NCBI GenBank assembly: GCA_033762715.1
Contig: JANRLL010000001.1
Span: 113,096 to 177,095 of the forward strand
DNA: 64,000 nt
Direction of reading: 5' to 3'
Source of the DNA: JANRLL01 sp033762715
Lineage (GTDB): Bacteria > Pseudomonadota > Alphaproteobacteria > Rickettsiales > SXRF01
The translations under genes were made by a program, and so were the position numbers. The notes beneath the pieces are model-generated. The model saw only the letters and a program-made list of their open reading frames with translations, ran no database searches and was not told the origin of the DNA. This document shows, piece by piece, positions 16,712 to 23,181 of the stretch. Every line of letters starts with the position of its first letter. Positions within the stretch are counted from its first letter, which is position 1.

Positions 16712-17833
16712 ATGCCCCGCATGGCAGAGGAAAATCCCAAACAGGACAAACCGCCTTTCTGGAAAAGAAAACTGTCCAAGAAAGCAGCCGGTGCTATAGC
16801 CGGTGCTGCAATAGTGGGTGCTGTTGCTGTCCCTCGCCAGATCAATTATAATTACCATCATGCGGATGGCGCTGATACCGGCAATGTGAGTATGCGCGGT
16901 GGGCGTGTGCTGGATGATAGCCCGCGCTTTTTCGAAAAATTATTTGAGAATAACAGTGTCGTGGTTGTCACCGATACCGACCATAGCGATGTGCGCTCTC
17001 TCAACTGGATGAATGCTGCGCTCACCGATATGCCTCGAGGCAGTGTTGATGCCGTGGCATTTGAATTTGCGTCGCCCACTGTCATTGAAAATACATTGGA
17101 GCACGGCGCGCACTATACCAGTATTTGGGATCGGCCGATTTCGCCCTACGTAAAGCAATTGGATGCTGCCGGAATTGAGGTAGTAGGACTTGATGAAGAG
17201 CATGGCGTTAAAAGAATAGTAGAAAAAGATATACAAGATCAGCTACATGAGCCTACCGCTTCGCATGACGCACCAACCACACAAACCGTTCAATCATCTC
17301 CCGTCAAAAGACGATTCGTATTGCCTAACCATGCGCATCCAGGTGGGCCGTTTGAAGAATCGCTCAATAAGCTCTATCAGATGCGGGAAGCGCCTTCCTT
17401 TACTGTCTATGTGGGCGACGATGCTTTGCAGGCAACGACGACGACCACTCCTCCTCCGTCAGACCATACAAGCCATGCCGAACATGTGAGTGTCAGCAAA
17501 GCGCATACGGTTACCTTTACGCCGCAAAAGCGGCAACTGGTCGATAATGATCGACGCGAAGCAACAGACCGTTGGGTGGATGAAATTGCTGAGCGTCTTC
17601 GTAAAAATCCGAACGCGAAAATAGTGGTCTATGCGGGTGATGCGCATGCTAGTGGTTTGCTATCAGAAGCTCGCCAAGATTTGGATGAAAAGTTGGGCAT
17701 CCGTTTGCGCGAAATGGGTATCGAAAAACCAGGCGTGGTGTATGTACGCACCAAAGCGCATCCTACCGTTGGCCACAAAACGGAAATCTGGGAAGGCGAG
17801 CGCACGCCACCATCAAAAGGCCATCAGCACTAG
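16712..17833 (+). CDS. Hypothetical membrane-anchored protein, possibly TraB/ChaN-like
   Basis: About 373 residues. The N-terminus is basic (WKRKLSKK) followed by a Gly/Ala-rich hydrophobic stretch (AAGAIAGAAIVGAVAVP), so a signal anchor is likely. Two separated segments, VVVVTDTDHSDVRSLNWMN and AKIVVYAGDAHASGLL, resemble the paired Asp/His motifs of the EreA/ChaN/TraB superfamily. A low-complexity Thr/Pro/His stretch lies between. The family call is tentative. The ATG at 16712 is used, with GGGAT upstream; an in-frame TTG lies at 16646. Confidence 0.55.
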   Translation: MPRMAEENPKQDKPPFWKRKLSKKAAGAIAGAAIVGAVAVPRQINYNYHHADGADTGNVSMRGGRVLDDSPRFFEKLFENNSVVVVTDTDHSDVRSLNWMNAALTDMPRGSVDAVAFEFASPTVIENTLEHGAHYTSIWDRPISPYVKQLDAAGIEVVGLDEEHGVKRIVEKDIQDQLHEPTASHDAPTTQTVQSSPVKRRFVLPNHAHPGGPFEESLNKLYQMREAPSFTVYVGDDALQATTTTTPPPSDHTSHAEHVSVSKAHTVTFTPQKRQLVDNDRREATDRWVDEIAERLRKNPNAKIVVYAGDAHASGLLSEARQDLDEKLGIRLREMGIEKPGVVYVRTKAHPTVGHKTEIWEGERTPPSKGHQH

Positions 17834-17867
17834 TTTTCAGCGCTGCCACAAACCTGTCACATACGGC

Positions 17868-17911
17868 GTCACAGAAGCTTCATTTGTCTATCGCACCCAT
17901 CGGTTTATGAT
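17868..17911 (+). promoter_or_regulatory. Promoter A with shared upstream element
   Basis: ACAGAAGCTTCA (17871-17882) lies directly before a -35 TTTGTC (17883-17888), followed after 17 nt by -10 TATGAT (17906-17911). The same arrangement occurs before three other transcription units of unknown genes (18.47, 19.09 and 54.07 kb). GTC precedes the element here and in two of the others. The promoter serves the gene at 17933. Confidence 0.55.
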
Positions 17912-17932
17912 GAAAGGTGAGAGGATAGGCAT

Positions 17933-18406
17933 ATGAGAAAAGCACAGGCATATGGGATAGTACAAGCGCCGCTGGTTGAGCCGGTGGTGGCGTTGAGACT
18001 GCATGACGTGGCAAAGAAAGTCAGTGATACGAATACCGACATTGAACAAGCTAATGCCCTTGCCAAAGCCAGCCATCTCGAAGAAGCCGTGCCGCTGGTG
18101 ACGGATAATCCCGAAAGCCCAATGGCCAACCTTTCCGATATTATGGCTAAAACCGAAGCTGGCAGCCGTGATGCGGCGGCTCTCGAAGCGAAGGTGATGC
18201 AAAAAACAATGCTGGAGCCGTTGGAAGATGGATCGGTCCTTACCATGCTCTCTTCGGCCCTGGCAGCGGTCGGTGGCATTTTCAAGGAACATGGCGTGTG
18301 TAGTGGCGGCTCAGTGCATGAGCGCGATTTATGCCAACCGCTGGTCACATCCGGCCTATGGGCAGCTCGTTTGCCGCAAACCCAAGGAATGCAGGTCGTG
18401 GCATGA
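17933..18406 (+). CDS. Hypothetical protein
   Basis: A 157-residue protein I do not recognise. It is soluble and helical with many Ala and Glu residues (NTDIEQANALAKASHLEEAV and SRDAAALEAKVMQKTMLEPL). A mildly hydrophobic segment (LTMLSSALAAVGGIF) and two cysteines lie near the C-terminus. GAGAGGAT lies 6 nt before the ATG. The upstream promoter carries an element shared with neighbouring unknown genes, so it may belong to the same regulon. Confidence 0.65.
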   Translation: MRKAQAYGIVQAPLVEPVVALRLHDVAKKVSDTNTDIEQANALAKASHLEEAVPLVTDNPESPMANLSDIMAKTEAGSRDAAALEAKVMQKTMLEPLEDGSVLTMLSSALAAVGGIFKEHGVCSGGSVHERDLCQPLVTSGLWAARLPQTQGMQVVA

Positions 18407-18466
18407 AAATTAAAACATTGATTTATAATATTATTTTTTATCTTAACGCAAAAGCAATGGTTTTTT

Positions 18467-18511
18467 GTCACAAAAGCTTAATTTGTGTTTCAAACCCGTG
18501 CATGGGATACT
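18467..18511 (+). promoter_or_regulatory. Promoter B with shared upstream element
   Basis: GTCACAAAAGCTTAA (18467-18481) is followed at once by -35 TTTGTG (18482-18487) and, 18 nt later, by -10 GATACT (18506-18511). The element also reads as an inverted repeat ACAAA...TTTGT. It precedes the Gly-rich gene at 18550. Confidence 0.55.
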
Positions 18512-18549
18512 AACACTAGAGACAAAGATTTTTTTTGAATGAGGACGTT

Positions 18550-19071
18550 ATGGGCGACAATGTAAAAGATCCCGCTTTGAAGAACTTCAGCCGCACTGGC
18601 GAGTATGTGAAACATACGTTCAAAAGCGCGCTGAATGGCGCGATCAAAGGCGCGTTGATTGTAGGCGCATTGGCCTTGATCCCTCTGGCCCTGGGCCCTG
18701 GTTTGATTGGCGGTGCGGTAGGTACGTTGCTCTCCTTCGTGGGCTTGAATACGGCAGGTGCGGCAACCGCTGGGTTTTTCTCGGCTAAAGTGCTGGGCGC
18801 CGCGTTTGGTGCTGCGATGTTTGGTGCAAAAGTTGGTGCTGTCGTAGGCGGTGCTACTGGCCTGATGGGCGCAGAAGATGCGGTGGATGAGGCGGAAGCA
18901 CGTGCGGTGGACCGTACGCAACGTGCGCAGATGCGCTCGGTAAATAGCGAAATGATGGGTATGCGTGTGGCGCAAATGCGTGCTGCGGCCTTGGGCGGCG
19001 GTATGGTGGCTCCTGGCCATGGTATTGGCGGCATGGGAATGGGCCAACAAGAGGGCATGGGGCTCGCATAA
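18550..19071 (+). CDS. Hypothetical Gly/Ala-rich protein with glycine-zipper segments
   Basis: A 173-residue protein. Residues about 30-110 hold long hydrophobic Gly/Ala stretches with G-x-x-x-G spacing (GALIVGALALIPLALGPGLIGG, then a second set near FGAAMFGAKVGAVVGGATG). These fit two or more membrane or self-associating helices. An acidic hinge (AEDAVDEAEAR) follows, then a Met/Gly-rich C-terminus. It has no recognised family and no signal peptide. I chose the ATG at 18550 because GAGGACG precedes it; a TTG lies 15 nt upstream. It resembles the two genes downstream in composition. Confidence 0.7.
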   Translation: MGDNVKDPALKNFSRTGEYVKHTFKSALNGAIKGALIVGALALIPLALGPGLIGGAVGTLLSFVGLNTAGAATAGFFSAKVLGAAFGAAMFGAKVGAVVGGATGLMGAEDAVDEAEARAVDRTQRAQMRSVNSEMMGMRVAQMRAAALGGGMVAPGHGIGGMGMGQQEGMGLA

Positions 19072-19090
19072 CCCTAGGATTTTGGCGATT

Positions 19091-19134
19091 GTCATAAAAG
19101 CTTCACTTGTTTGATTGACGTAATCTGCCATAAT
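19091..19134 (+). promoter_or_regulatory. Promoter C with shared upstream element
   Basis: GTCATAAAAGCTTCA (19091-19105) abuts -35 CTTGTT (19106-19111), with -10 CATAAT (19129-19134) after 17 nt. It drives the two-gene unit at 19183 and 19777. The layout is the same as promoters A, B and D. Confidence 0.55.
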
Positions 19135-19182
19135 GTGAGCATGTAGGGCCAAGCTATTGGCTAGATTGAAAAAAGGTGAGTT

Positions 19183-19758
19183 ATGGCAAAACCAATAGAT
19201 CATGATTTCGACAGCAAGGTCGCAACGGCCGGCATTGAAGTCGCAAAAGGCAGTTTGTTGGGTATTGTTGGCGCTGGTTTGTTGACGGCAGCCACTTTGG
19301 TATTTGGCGTTGGTATGTTGGGCGCTGTGGCTAGCTTTGTGGGATTGGGTTCTTTTACCGGTGCTGCAGCGGCTATGATGACCGGCCCTGGCGCATTGAT
19401 TACGCTTGCTAGCGGTATTGCAGGCGCATTTGGATTTGGTGGTGCGGGCGCATTGATCGGTGGCACTTACGGCCTGGCGAAAGCAGGCGGTAAAATTAAT
19501 AGAGAAAGCCAAGCCTATCAGGATCGCGTGCAAGGTCAGATGGCATCGGTACAGAACACCGCGATGATGGCAATGCAGCAAGGCTATGAAATGGGCATGC
19601 AGGATGGCCAACAAAAAATCGTAGCGGATCTTCAGCAAATGCATGCGCAAATGTTGCAAAAAGAAATGCTCGGCGCATCGGCTGAAAAAGGTAAATTCGC
19701 TAAAGGTATTGAACAGCAACGTGAAGCCCATGCTGCGGCAGGGCCACAACTGGCATAG
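19183..19758 (+). CDS. Hypothetical Gly/Ala-rich protein with coiled C-terminus
   Basis: A 191-residue protein. Residues about 20-105 are hydrophobic and glycine-rich (GSLLGIVGAGLLTAATLVFGVG and later GIAGAFGFGGAGALIGGTYG), consistent with packed membrane helices. The remainder is a Gln/Met/Ala-rich amphipathic helix (QDGQQKIVADLQQMHAQML). A good ribosome site (AAAAAAGGTGAGTT) precedes the ATG. I recognise no family. The layout (glycine-zipper block, then a polar helical tail) matches the preceding gene, suggesting they are paralogous or share a role. Confidence 0.72.
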   Translation: MAKPIDHDFDSKVATAGIEVAKGSLLGIVGAGLLTAATLVFGVGMLGAVASFVGLGSFTGAAAAMMTGPGALITLASGIAGAFGFGGAGALIGGTYGLAKAGGKINRESQAYQDRVQGQMASVQNTAMMAMQQGYEMGMQDGQQKIVADLQQMHAQMLQKEMLGASAEKGKFAKGIEQQREAHAAAGPQLA

Positions 19759-19776
19759 TTGAATAGTTGAGTAGAT

Positions 19777-20244
19777 ATGGCAAACATCGTCGGTAAAGTA
19801 ACAGAAGCACTCTGCACAGGGGTCCACAAAACGGCGGGCCTGGTGGGCATTAATACGCGTTCTGGCGGTAGCCTGATTACCACCCCCGTCAATGGCGCGG
19901 TGATGGAAGATGCAATGTTTTATACCAAAAAGGCAATTGGCAGCGGCACCAAGAAGGTACTGGTTGCCGGTGCTGCCTTGGCGGCGGTTGCGGGTCTTGC
20001 TGTTTTGGCTAGCGGCTCGCGTAAAGCAAAAACTTATAAAGAACAAGATGTTGAAGTTGTGCCTCCTATGATGGCATTCAACAATGCCAGCGCTGAAATG
20101 GGCCCTGCTGATGGCCATGAAGCCGGCAAATGGCAACAAATGGTCATGGCGAGCCGTGGCATGGGTGGCCGTGCCGCAAACCCGCGTATGAGCGTCGTTC
20201 CTGACGAAGCGGTTGCCGATCTTAACGCCCGCGGGCTGAGCTAA
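19777..20244 (+). CDS. Hypothetical single-TM protein
   Basis: A 155-residue protein that starts 18 nt after the previous stop, so the two are probably cotranscribed. One clear hydrophobic helix (VLVAGAALAAVAGLAVLAS, about residues 65-83) separates an N-terminal part with GKVTEALCTGVHKTAGLVG from a polar Met-rich C-terminus. No family is recognised. A short hairpin and T-run overlap its stop codon, closing this cluster. Confidence 0.68.
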   Translation: MANIVGKVTEALCTGVHKTAGLVGINTRSGGSLITTPVNGAVMEDAMFYTKKAIGSGTKKVLVAGAALAAVAGLAVLASGSRKAKTYKEQDVEVVPPMMAFNNASAEMGPADGHEAGKWQQMVMASRGMGGRAANPRMSVVPDEAVADLNARGLS

Positions 20245-20263
20245 ATTTTTTAGCCTATTTTTT
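20240..20263 (+). terminator. Short AT-rich terminator
   Basis: GCTAAA (20240-20245), loop TTT, TTTAGC (20249-20254), then CTATTTTTT. The stem overlaps the stop codon of the preceding gene. The stem is only 6 bp but is followed by a T-run. Confidence 0.5.
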
Positions 20264-20267
20264 GCTC

Positions 20268-20304
20268 GAAACTTCATTGACAGCTCAGTTTTTATCGTTA
20301 TATT
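20268..20304 (+). promoter_or_regulatory. rpsD promoter
   Basis: A near-consensus promoter: TTGACA (20277-20282), 16 nt, TATATT (20299-20304). GAAACTTCA (20268-20276) directly precedes the -35 and resembles the core of the element in promoters A-D, although the -35 itself is far stronger. It serves rpsD at 20372, leaving a leader of about 60 nt. Confidence 0.65.
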
Positions 20305-20371
20305 CGCAGTCCCTTTACTAATAACGTGACTTCCGCGCTGGTGCGGTAGTGCAACTAAATAGGAATGCGAC

Positions 20372-20992
20372 GTGACGAAACGTACTAATTGCAAATATAA
20401 GATCAGCCGCCGCCTGGGCGTGAGCCTTTGGGGCAATGCTAAAGATCCTTTCAACAAACGCGGCTATGCACCTGGTCAACATGGCGCAGCTGGTAAGCGC
20501 AAAAAAAGCTCCGACTACGGTACGCAGTTGCGTGAGAAACAAAAACTCAAAGGCTATTACGGCAATATCAACGAACGTCAATTCCGCCGTATTTATCAGG
20601 AAGCCGCACGCCGTAGAGGCGATACCGGCGAAAACCTGATCGCCATCTTAGAGAGCCGCCTAGACACCGTTATCTACCGCATGGGTGTGGTAGCTACTCC
20701 GTTTGCCGCTCGTCAATTCGTAAGCCACGGCCACGTAAAAGTGAACGGTCGTCGCGTGAACATCCCTAGCTTCCAAGTAAGCGAAGGCGATGTGATCGAA
20801 TTGCGCGAAAAATCACGTCAGATCGCTAACGTTATCGAGTTGGTACAAAATCCAGACCGTAGCGTGCCTGACTATATCGAATTCGATAACGCTGAAATGA
20901 AAGCGAAGTTCGTACGTGCACCGAAATTGGCAGAAGTGCCATATCCGGTGGTTATGGAGCCTAACTTCGTGATCGAGTTTTACTCGCGCTAG
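20372..20992 (+). CDS. rpsD: 30S ribosomal protein S4
   Basis: A 206-residue protein from a GTG start. It opens MTKRTNCKYKISRRLGVSLWG and contains NKRGYAPGQHG and the S4 RNA-binding domain RLDTVIYRMGVVATPFAARQFVSHGHVKVNGRRVNIPS. S4 nucleates 16S rRNA assembly. It has its own strong promoter and an intrinsic terminator, so it is separate from the ribosomal operons and from dcw. Confidence 0.98.
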   Translation: MTKRTNCKYKISRRLGVSLWGNAKDPFNKRGYAPGQHGAAGKRKKSSDYGTQLREKQKLKGYYGNINERQFRRIYQEAARRRGDTGENLIAILESRLDTVIYRMGVVATPFAARQFVSHGHVKVNGRRVNIPSFQVSEGDVIELREKSRQIANVIELVQNPDRSVPDYIEFDNAEMKAKFVRAPKLAEVPYPVVMEPNFVIEFYSR

Positions 20993-21016
20993 TTATCGAC
21001 TCCGTTTCGTCATTCC

Positions 21017-21046
21017 AAAAGAGCCGCTTTATGCGGCTCTTTTTTT
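21017..21046 (+). terminator. Rho-independent terminator of rpsD
   Basis: AAAAGAGCCGC (21017-21027), loop TTTAT, GCGGCTCTTTTTTT. The stem is about 11 bp including A-T pairs and ends in a clear T-tract. It lies 25 nt after the rpsD stop. Confidence 0.93.
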
Positions 21047-21066
21047 ATCCGCCGTTTGGTTTCTAC

Positions 21067-21355
21067 CCGCTTTGAAGCGGTTTCAGACCGCTTTGTCCCC
21101 GCTTTAACCCCGCTTTTGACCGCTCTGCACCCGCTTTGTTCCGGTCATATTTCTTCTCTTTCAGGCGTTTACGCCGTTTTTGCCGGATTTTTCAGGAAAA
21201 AGGTGACAAAAAATGACCCAATCCATGCGGACACCCAGCTAAAAACCCACCCAATCCCATCCTCCTTCCGTCTGGTTTTTGGGATAAGCCGCTTATAAAT
21301 GCTCGCCTAAAAATGGCTGTCACGGAAGGGGTTAAGGCGCATTCTTATCCCAAAA
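21067..21355. other. Repeat-rich, pseudoknot-capable intergenic region before mraZ
   Basis: No gene is supported here. The first part (21067-21142) holds about six degenerate copies of CCGCTTT, one of them in the hairpin AAGCGGT-TTCAG-ACCGCTT. The second part has two interleaved perfect inverted repeats: CCTTCCGT (21264-21271) with ACGGAAGG (21322-21329), and TTTTGGGATAAG (21277-21288) with CTTATCCCAAAA (21344-21355). Their order A-B-A'-B' is that of a pseudoknot. It could be an unrecognised structured RNA, a protein-binding region or a remnant. Confidence 0.45.
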
Positions 21356-21361
21356 CATTGC

Positions 21362-21415
21362 TTGACTTGCCCATAAAATACCAATAATCTCCCATCTAAA
21401 CCCATAACTACCCAA
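21362..21415 (+). promoter_or_regulatory. dcw promoter with MraZ-box-like repeats
   Basis: TTGACT (21362-21367), 17 nt, TAATCT (21385-21390) gives a promoter for mraZ. CCCAT (21391), CCCAT (21401) and CCCAA (21411) follow at exact 10-nt steps. On the other strand these read TGGGN with 5-nt spacers, the known form of the MraZ operator. Weaker copies at 21371 (CCAT) and 21381 (CCAA) keep the same phase. The array overlaps the expected start of transcription, fitting autorepression of the dcw cluster by MraZ. Confidence 0.72.
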
Positions 21416-21434
21416 GCAAACAGGTATCGAGCGG

Positions 21435-21884
21435 ATGCTGTTTTTATCCACCTTTCACAACCGTATCGACAAAAAGGGACGCATTTCGATTCCAGCTCCT
21501 TTTCGCGCGGTTTTGGCGGTGCAGGATTTTGCCGGCATTGTTGCGTACGGCTCACCGGTCAATCCCTGTGTGGAAGCCTGCGGCATGCAGCGCATTCATA
21601 AACTCAATCAACGCATCGAGCGCTTCGACCCCTATTCGGAAGAGCGCGATGCTTTTGCCACCACCATTTTCGGTGAAAGCGTGCAACTGGCCTTTGATAC
21701 GGAAGGTCGCGTCATGCTGCCGGATGCCTTGCTGAAGGCGGCCAAACTCACCGAGCAGGCCACCATCGTCGGCAAAGGGGAAATTTTTGAAATCTGGGAA
21801 CCGAAAAGCTTCGAACAACATGTGAAACGTGCGCGTGAATTGGTGCGCGAAAAACGCTTCCAGCTGAAGGGAGATGCGCAATGA
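21435..21884 (+). CDS. mraZ: Transcriptional regulator MraZ
   Basis: A 149-residue protein with two AbrB-like SpoVT half-domains: FLSTFHNRIDKKGRISIPAPFRAVL and LAFDTEGRVMLPDALLKAA. MraZ binds repeated boxes in its own promoter and controls the dcw cluster. Matching repeats lie just upstream. Its 3' end overlaps rsmH by 4 nt. It is the first gene of the division and cell-wall cluster. Confidence 0.95.
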   Translation: MLFLSTFHNRIDKKGRISIPAPFRAVLAVQDFAGIVAYGSPVNPCVEACGMQRIHKLNQRIERFDPYSEERDAFATTIFGESVQLAFDTEGRVMLPDALLKAAKLTEQATIVGKGEIFEIWEPKSFEQHVKRARELVREKRFQLKGDAQ

Positions 21885-22822
21885 CCGAACACGCTCCCGT
21901 GATGTTGCATGAAATGATCGATTGGCTGAATCCAAAAGATAGCGGCACCTATATCGATGGCACCTTTGGCGCCGGCGGCTATAGCCGCGCGATCCTGTCA
22001 TCGGCGAATTGCCGTGTGTTTGCGATTGATCGCGATCCTTCCACGCGCCGCTTTGCTGAAAAGTTGGAGCAAGAATTTCCAGGCCGTTTCATTTGGCTGC
22101 TCGGTAATTTTTCCGATATGTGCTCGCTGGTTGCGATTCACGGTGTGCGTATGGTTGATGGCATTGTGCTGGATCTGGGCGTGTCGTCCATGCAGCTTGA
22201 TCAGGCCGATCGCGGTTTCTCGTTCCGCCAGGACGGCCCGCTTGATATGCGTATGTCGCAGCAAGGCATCAGCGTTGCCGATATTGTCAATCAGCTGGAT
22301 GAGCGCGAACTGGCCGATATTTTGTACCAATTCGGCGAAGAAAAACAATCGCGCCGCATCGCCAAAGCCATTATCGCCGCGCGCGGCACCGCGCCGATTG
22401 CTACGACCCGTCAACTCGCTGAAATCATTCGCTCTACGCTGGGCATCAAGCCTGGCAGCAAAGTGGATCCGGCGACGCGCAGTTTCCAAGCGCTACGTAT
22501 TCACGTGAACCAAGAATTGGACTCGATCGAAGGTGGGCTTAAAGAAGCAGAAACCCTACTGGCGCCTGGTGGCAAGCTGGTAGTGGTGACGTTTCATTCC
22601 CTCGAAGATCGCATTGCCAAACAATTTATCTACTCCCGTTGCGGTAGATCTGGGGAGCCTTCACGCCATATGCCTCAACAGCATGGGCAGGAGGCTCCCG
22701 CTTTTTTCATGCCGCAGCCAGCCAAGAAAAAAGCCTCCGCGTTGGAAGTCGAACATAATCCCCGCTCGCGTTCTGCCACTATGCGTATGATGGAGCGTGC
22801 AGCATTGGAAACACAAAGTTAG
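21881..22822 (+). CDS. rsmH: 16S rRNA (cytosine(1402)-N(4))-methyltransferase
   Basis: A 313-residue SAM-dependent methyltransferase (MraW). Motifs are HAPVMLHEMIDWL, the SAM loop DGTFGAGGYSRAIL, LDLGVSSMQLDQADRGFSFR with GPLDMRM, and TFHSLEDRIAKQF. It modifies C1402 in the ribosomal decoding site. It is second in the cluster and overlaps mraZ by 4 nt. Confidence 0.97.
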   Translation: MTEHAPVMLHEMIDWLNPKDSGTYIDGTFGAGGYSRAILSSANCRVFAIDRDPSTRRFAEKLEQEFPGRFIWLLGNFSDMCSLVAIHGVRMVDGIVLDLGVSSMQLDQADRGFSFRQDGPLDMRMSQQGISVADIVNQLDERELADILYQFGEEKQSRRIAKAIIAARGTAPIATTRQLAEIIRSTLGIKPGSKVDPATRSFQALRIHVNQELDSIEGGLKEAETLLAPGGKLVVVTFHSLEDRIAKQFIYSRCGRSGEPSRHMPQQHGQEAPAFFMPQPAKKKASALEVEHNPRSRSATMRMMERAALETQS

Positions 22823-22824
22823 CC

Positions 22825-23181
22825 ATGGCTCGCATTTCAACAATAGTGTGGTTGCTGATTATCGTGGTGGCCACGTTCTCTCTGTATTTAGTGAAATATC
22901 AAGTGCATGCGATTCGGCAGCAAATCACTGATATCTCTAAACAGTTGGAAGTAGAAAAAGAAGGGCTGCATGTGGTGGCGGCCGAATGGGCGTATCTCAA
23001 TCGCCCGCAGCGCTTGCAAAATTTATCCAGCAAATATCTAGGCAATACGGGCCTCACCGTCGATCGCGTGGCCGATCTTGAAGCCATTCCTTTCTCGGCA
23101 ACCCTGGCGCAAAAAACGGAAAAAAGTCTGGTGCAGCCGGTGTCGGCTAAAGTGGATCCAGAGGTGGGAGATCAGGAGTGA
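22825..23181 (+). CDS. ftsL: Cell division protein FtsL
   Basis: A 118-residue bitopic protein. One TM is at about residues 6-24 (TIVWLLIIVVATFSLYLVK), and a coiled coil follows (IRQQITDISKQLEVEKEGLHVVAAEWAYLNRPQRL). Sequence is poorly conserved, as usual for FtsL, but the layout and position between rsmH and ftsI are diagnostic. It overlaps ftsI by 4 nt. In the divisome it pairs with FtsB and FtsQ and activates FtsWI. Confidence 0.92.
   Translation: MARISTIVWLLIIVVATFSLYLVKYQVHAIRQQITDISKQLEVEKEGLHVVAAEWAYLNRPQRLQNLSSKYLGNTGLTVDRVADLEAIPFSATLAQKTEKSLVQPVSAKVDPEVGDQE

Noticed and set aside
17405..17470. Low-complexity ACG/ACC stretch as a microsatellite
   Set aside because: It encodes a Thr/Pro linker in frame and is too short and irregular to be a repeat array.
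18490..20457. 655-codon minus-strand frame spanning three plus-strand genes
   Set aside because: It runs opposite the Gly/Ala-rich genes, whose GC-biased codons leave the other strand open. The plus-strand genes have ribosome sites and promoters; this frame crosses their promoters and a terminator and reads as His/Cys/Arg-rich noise.
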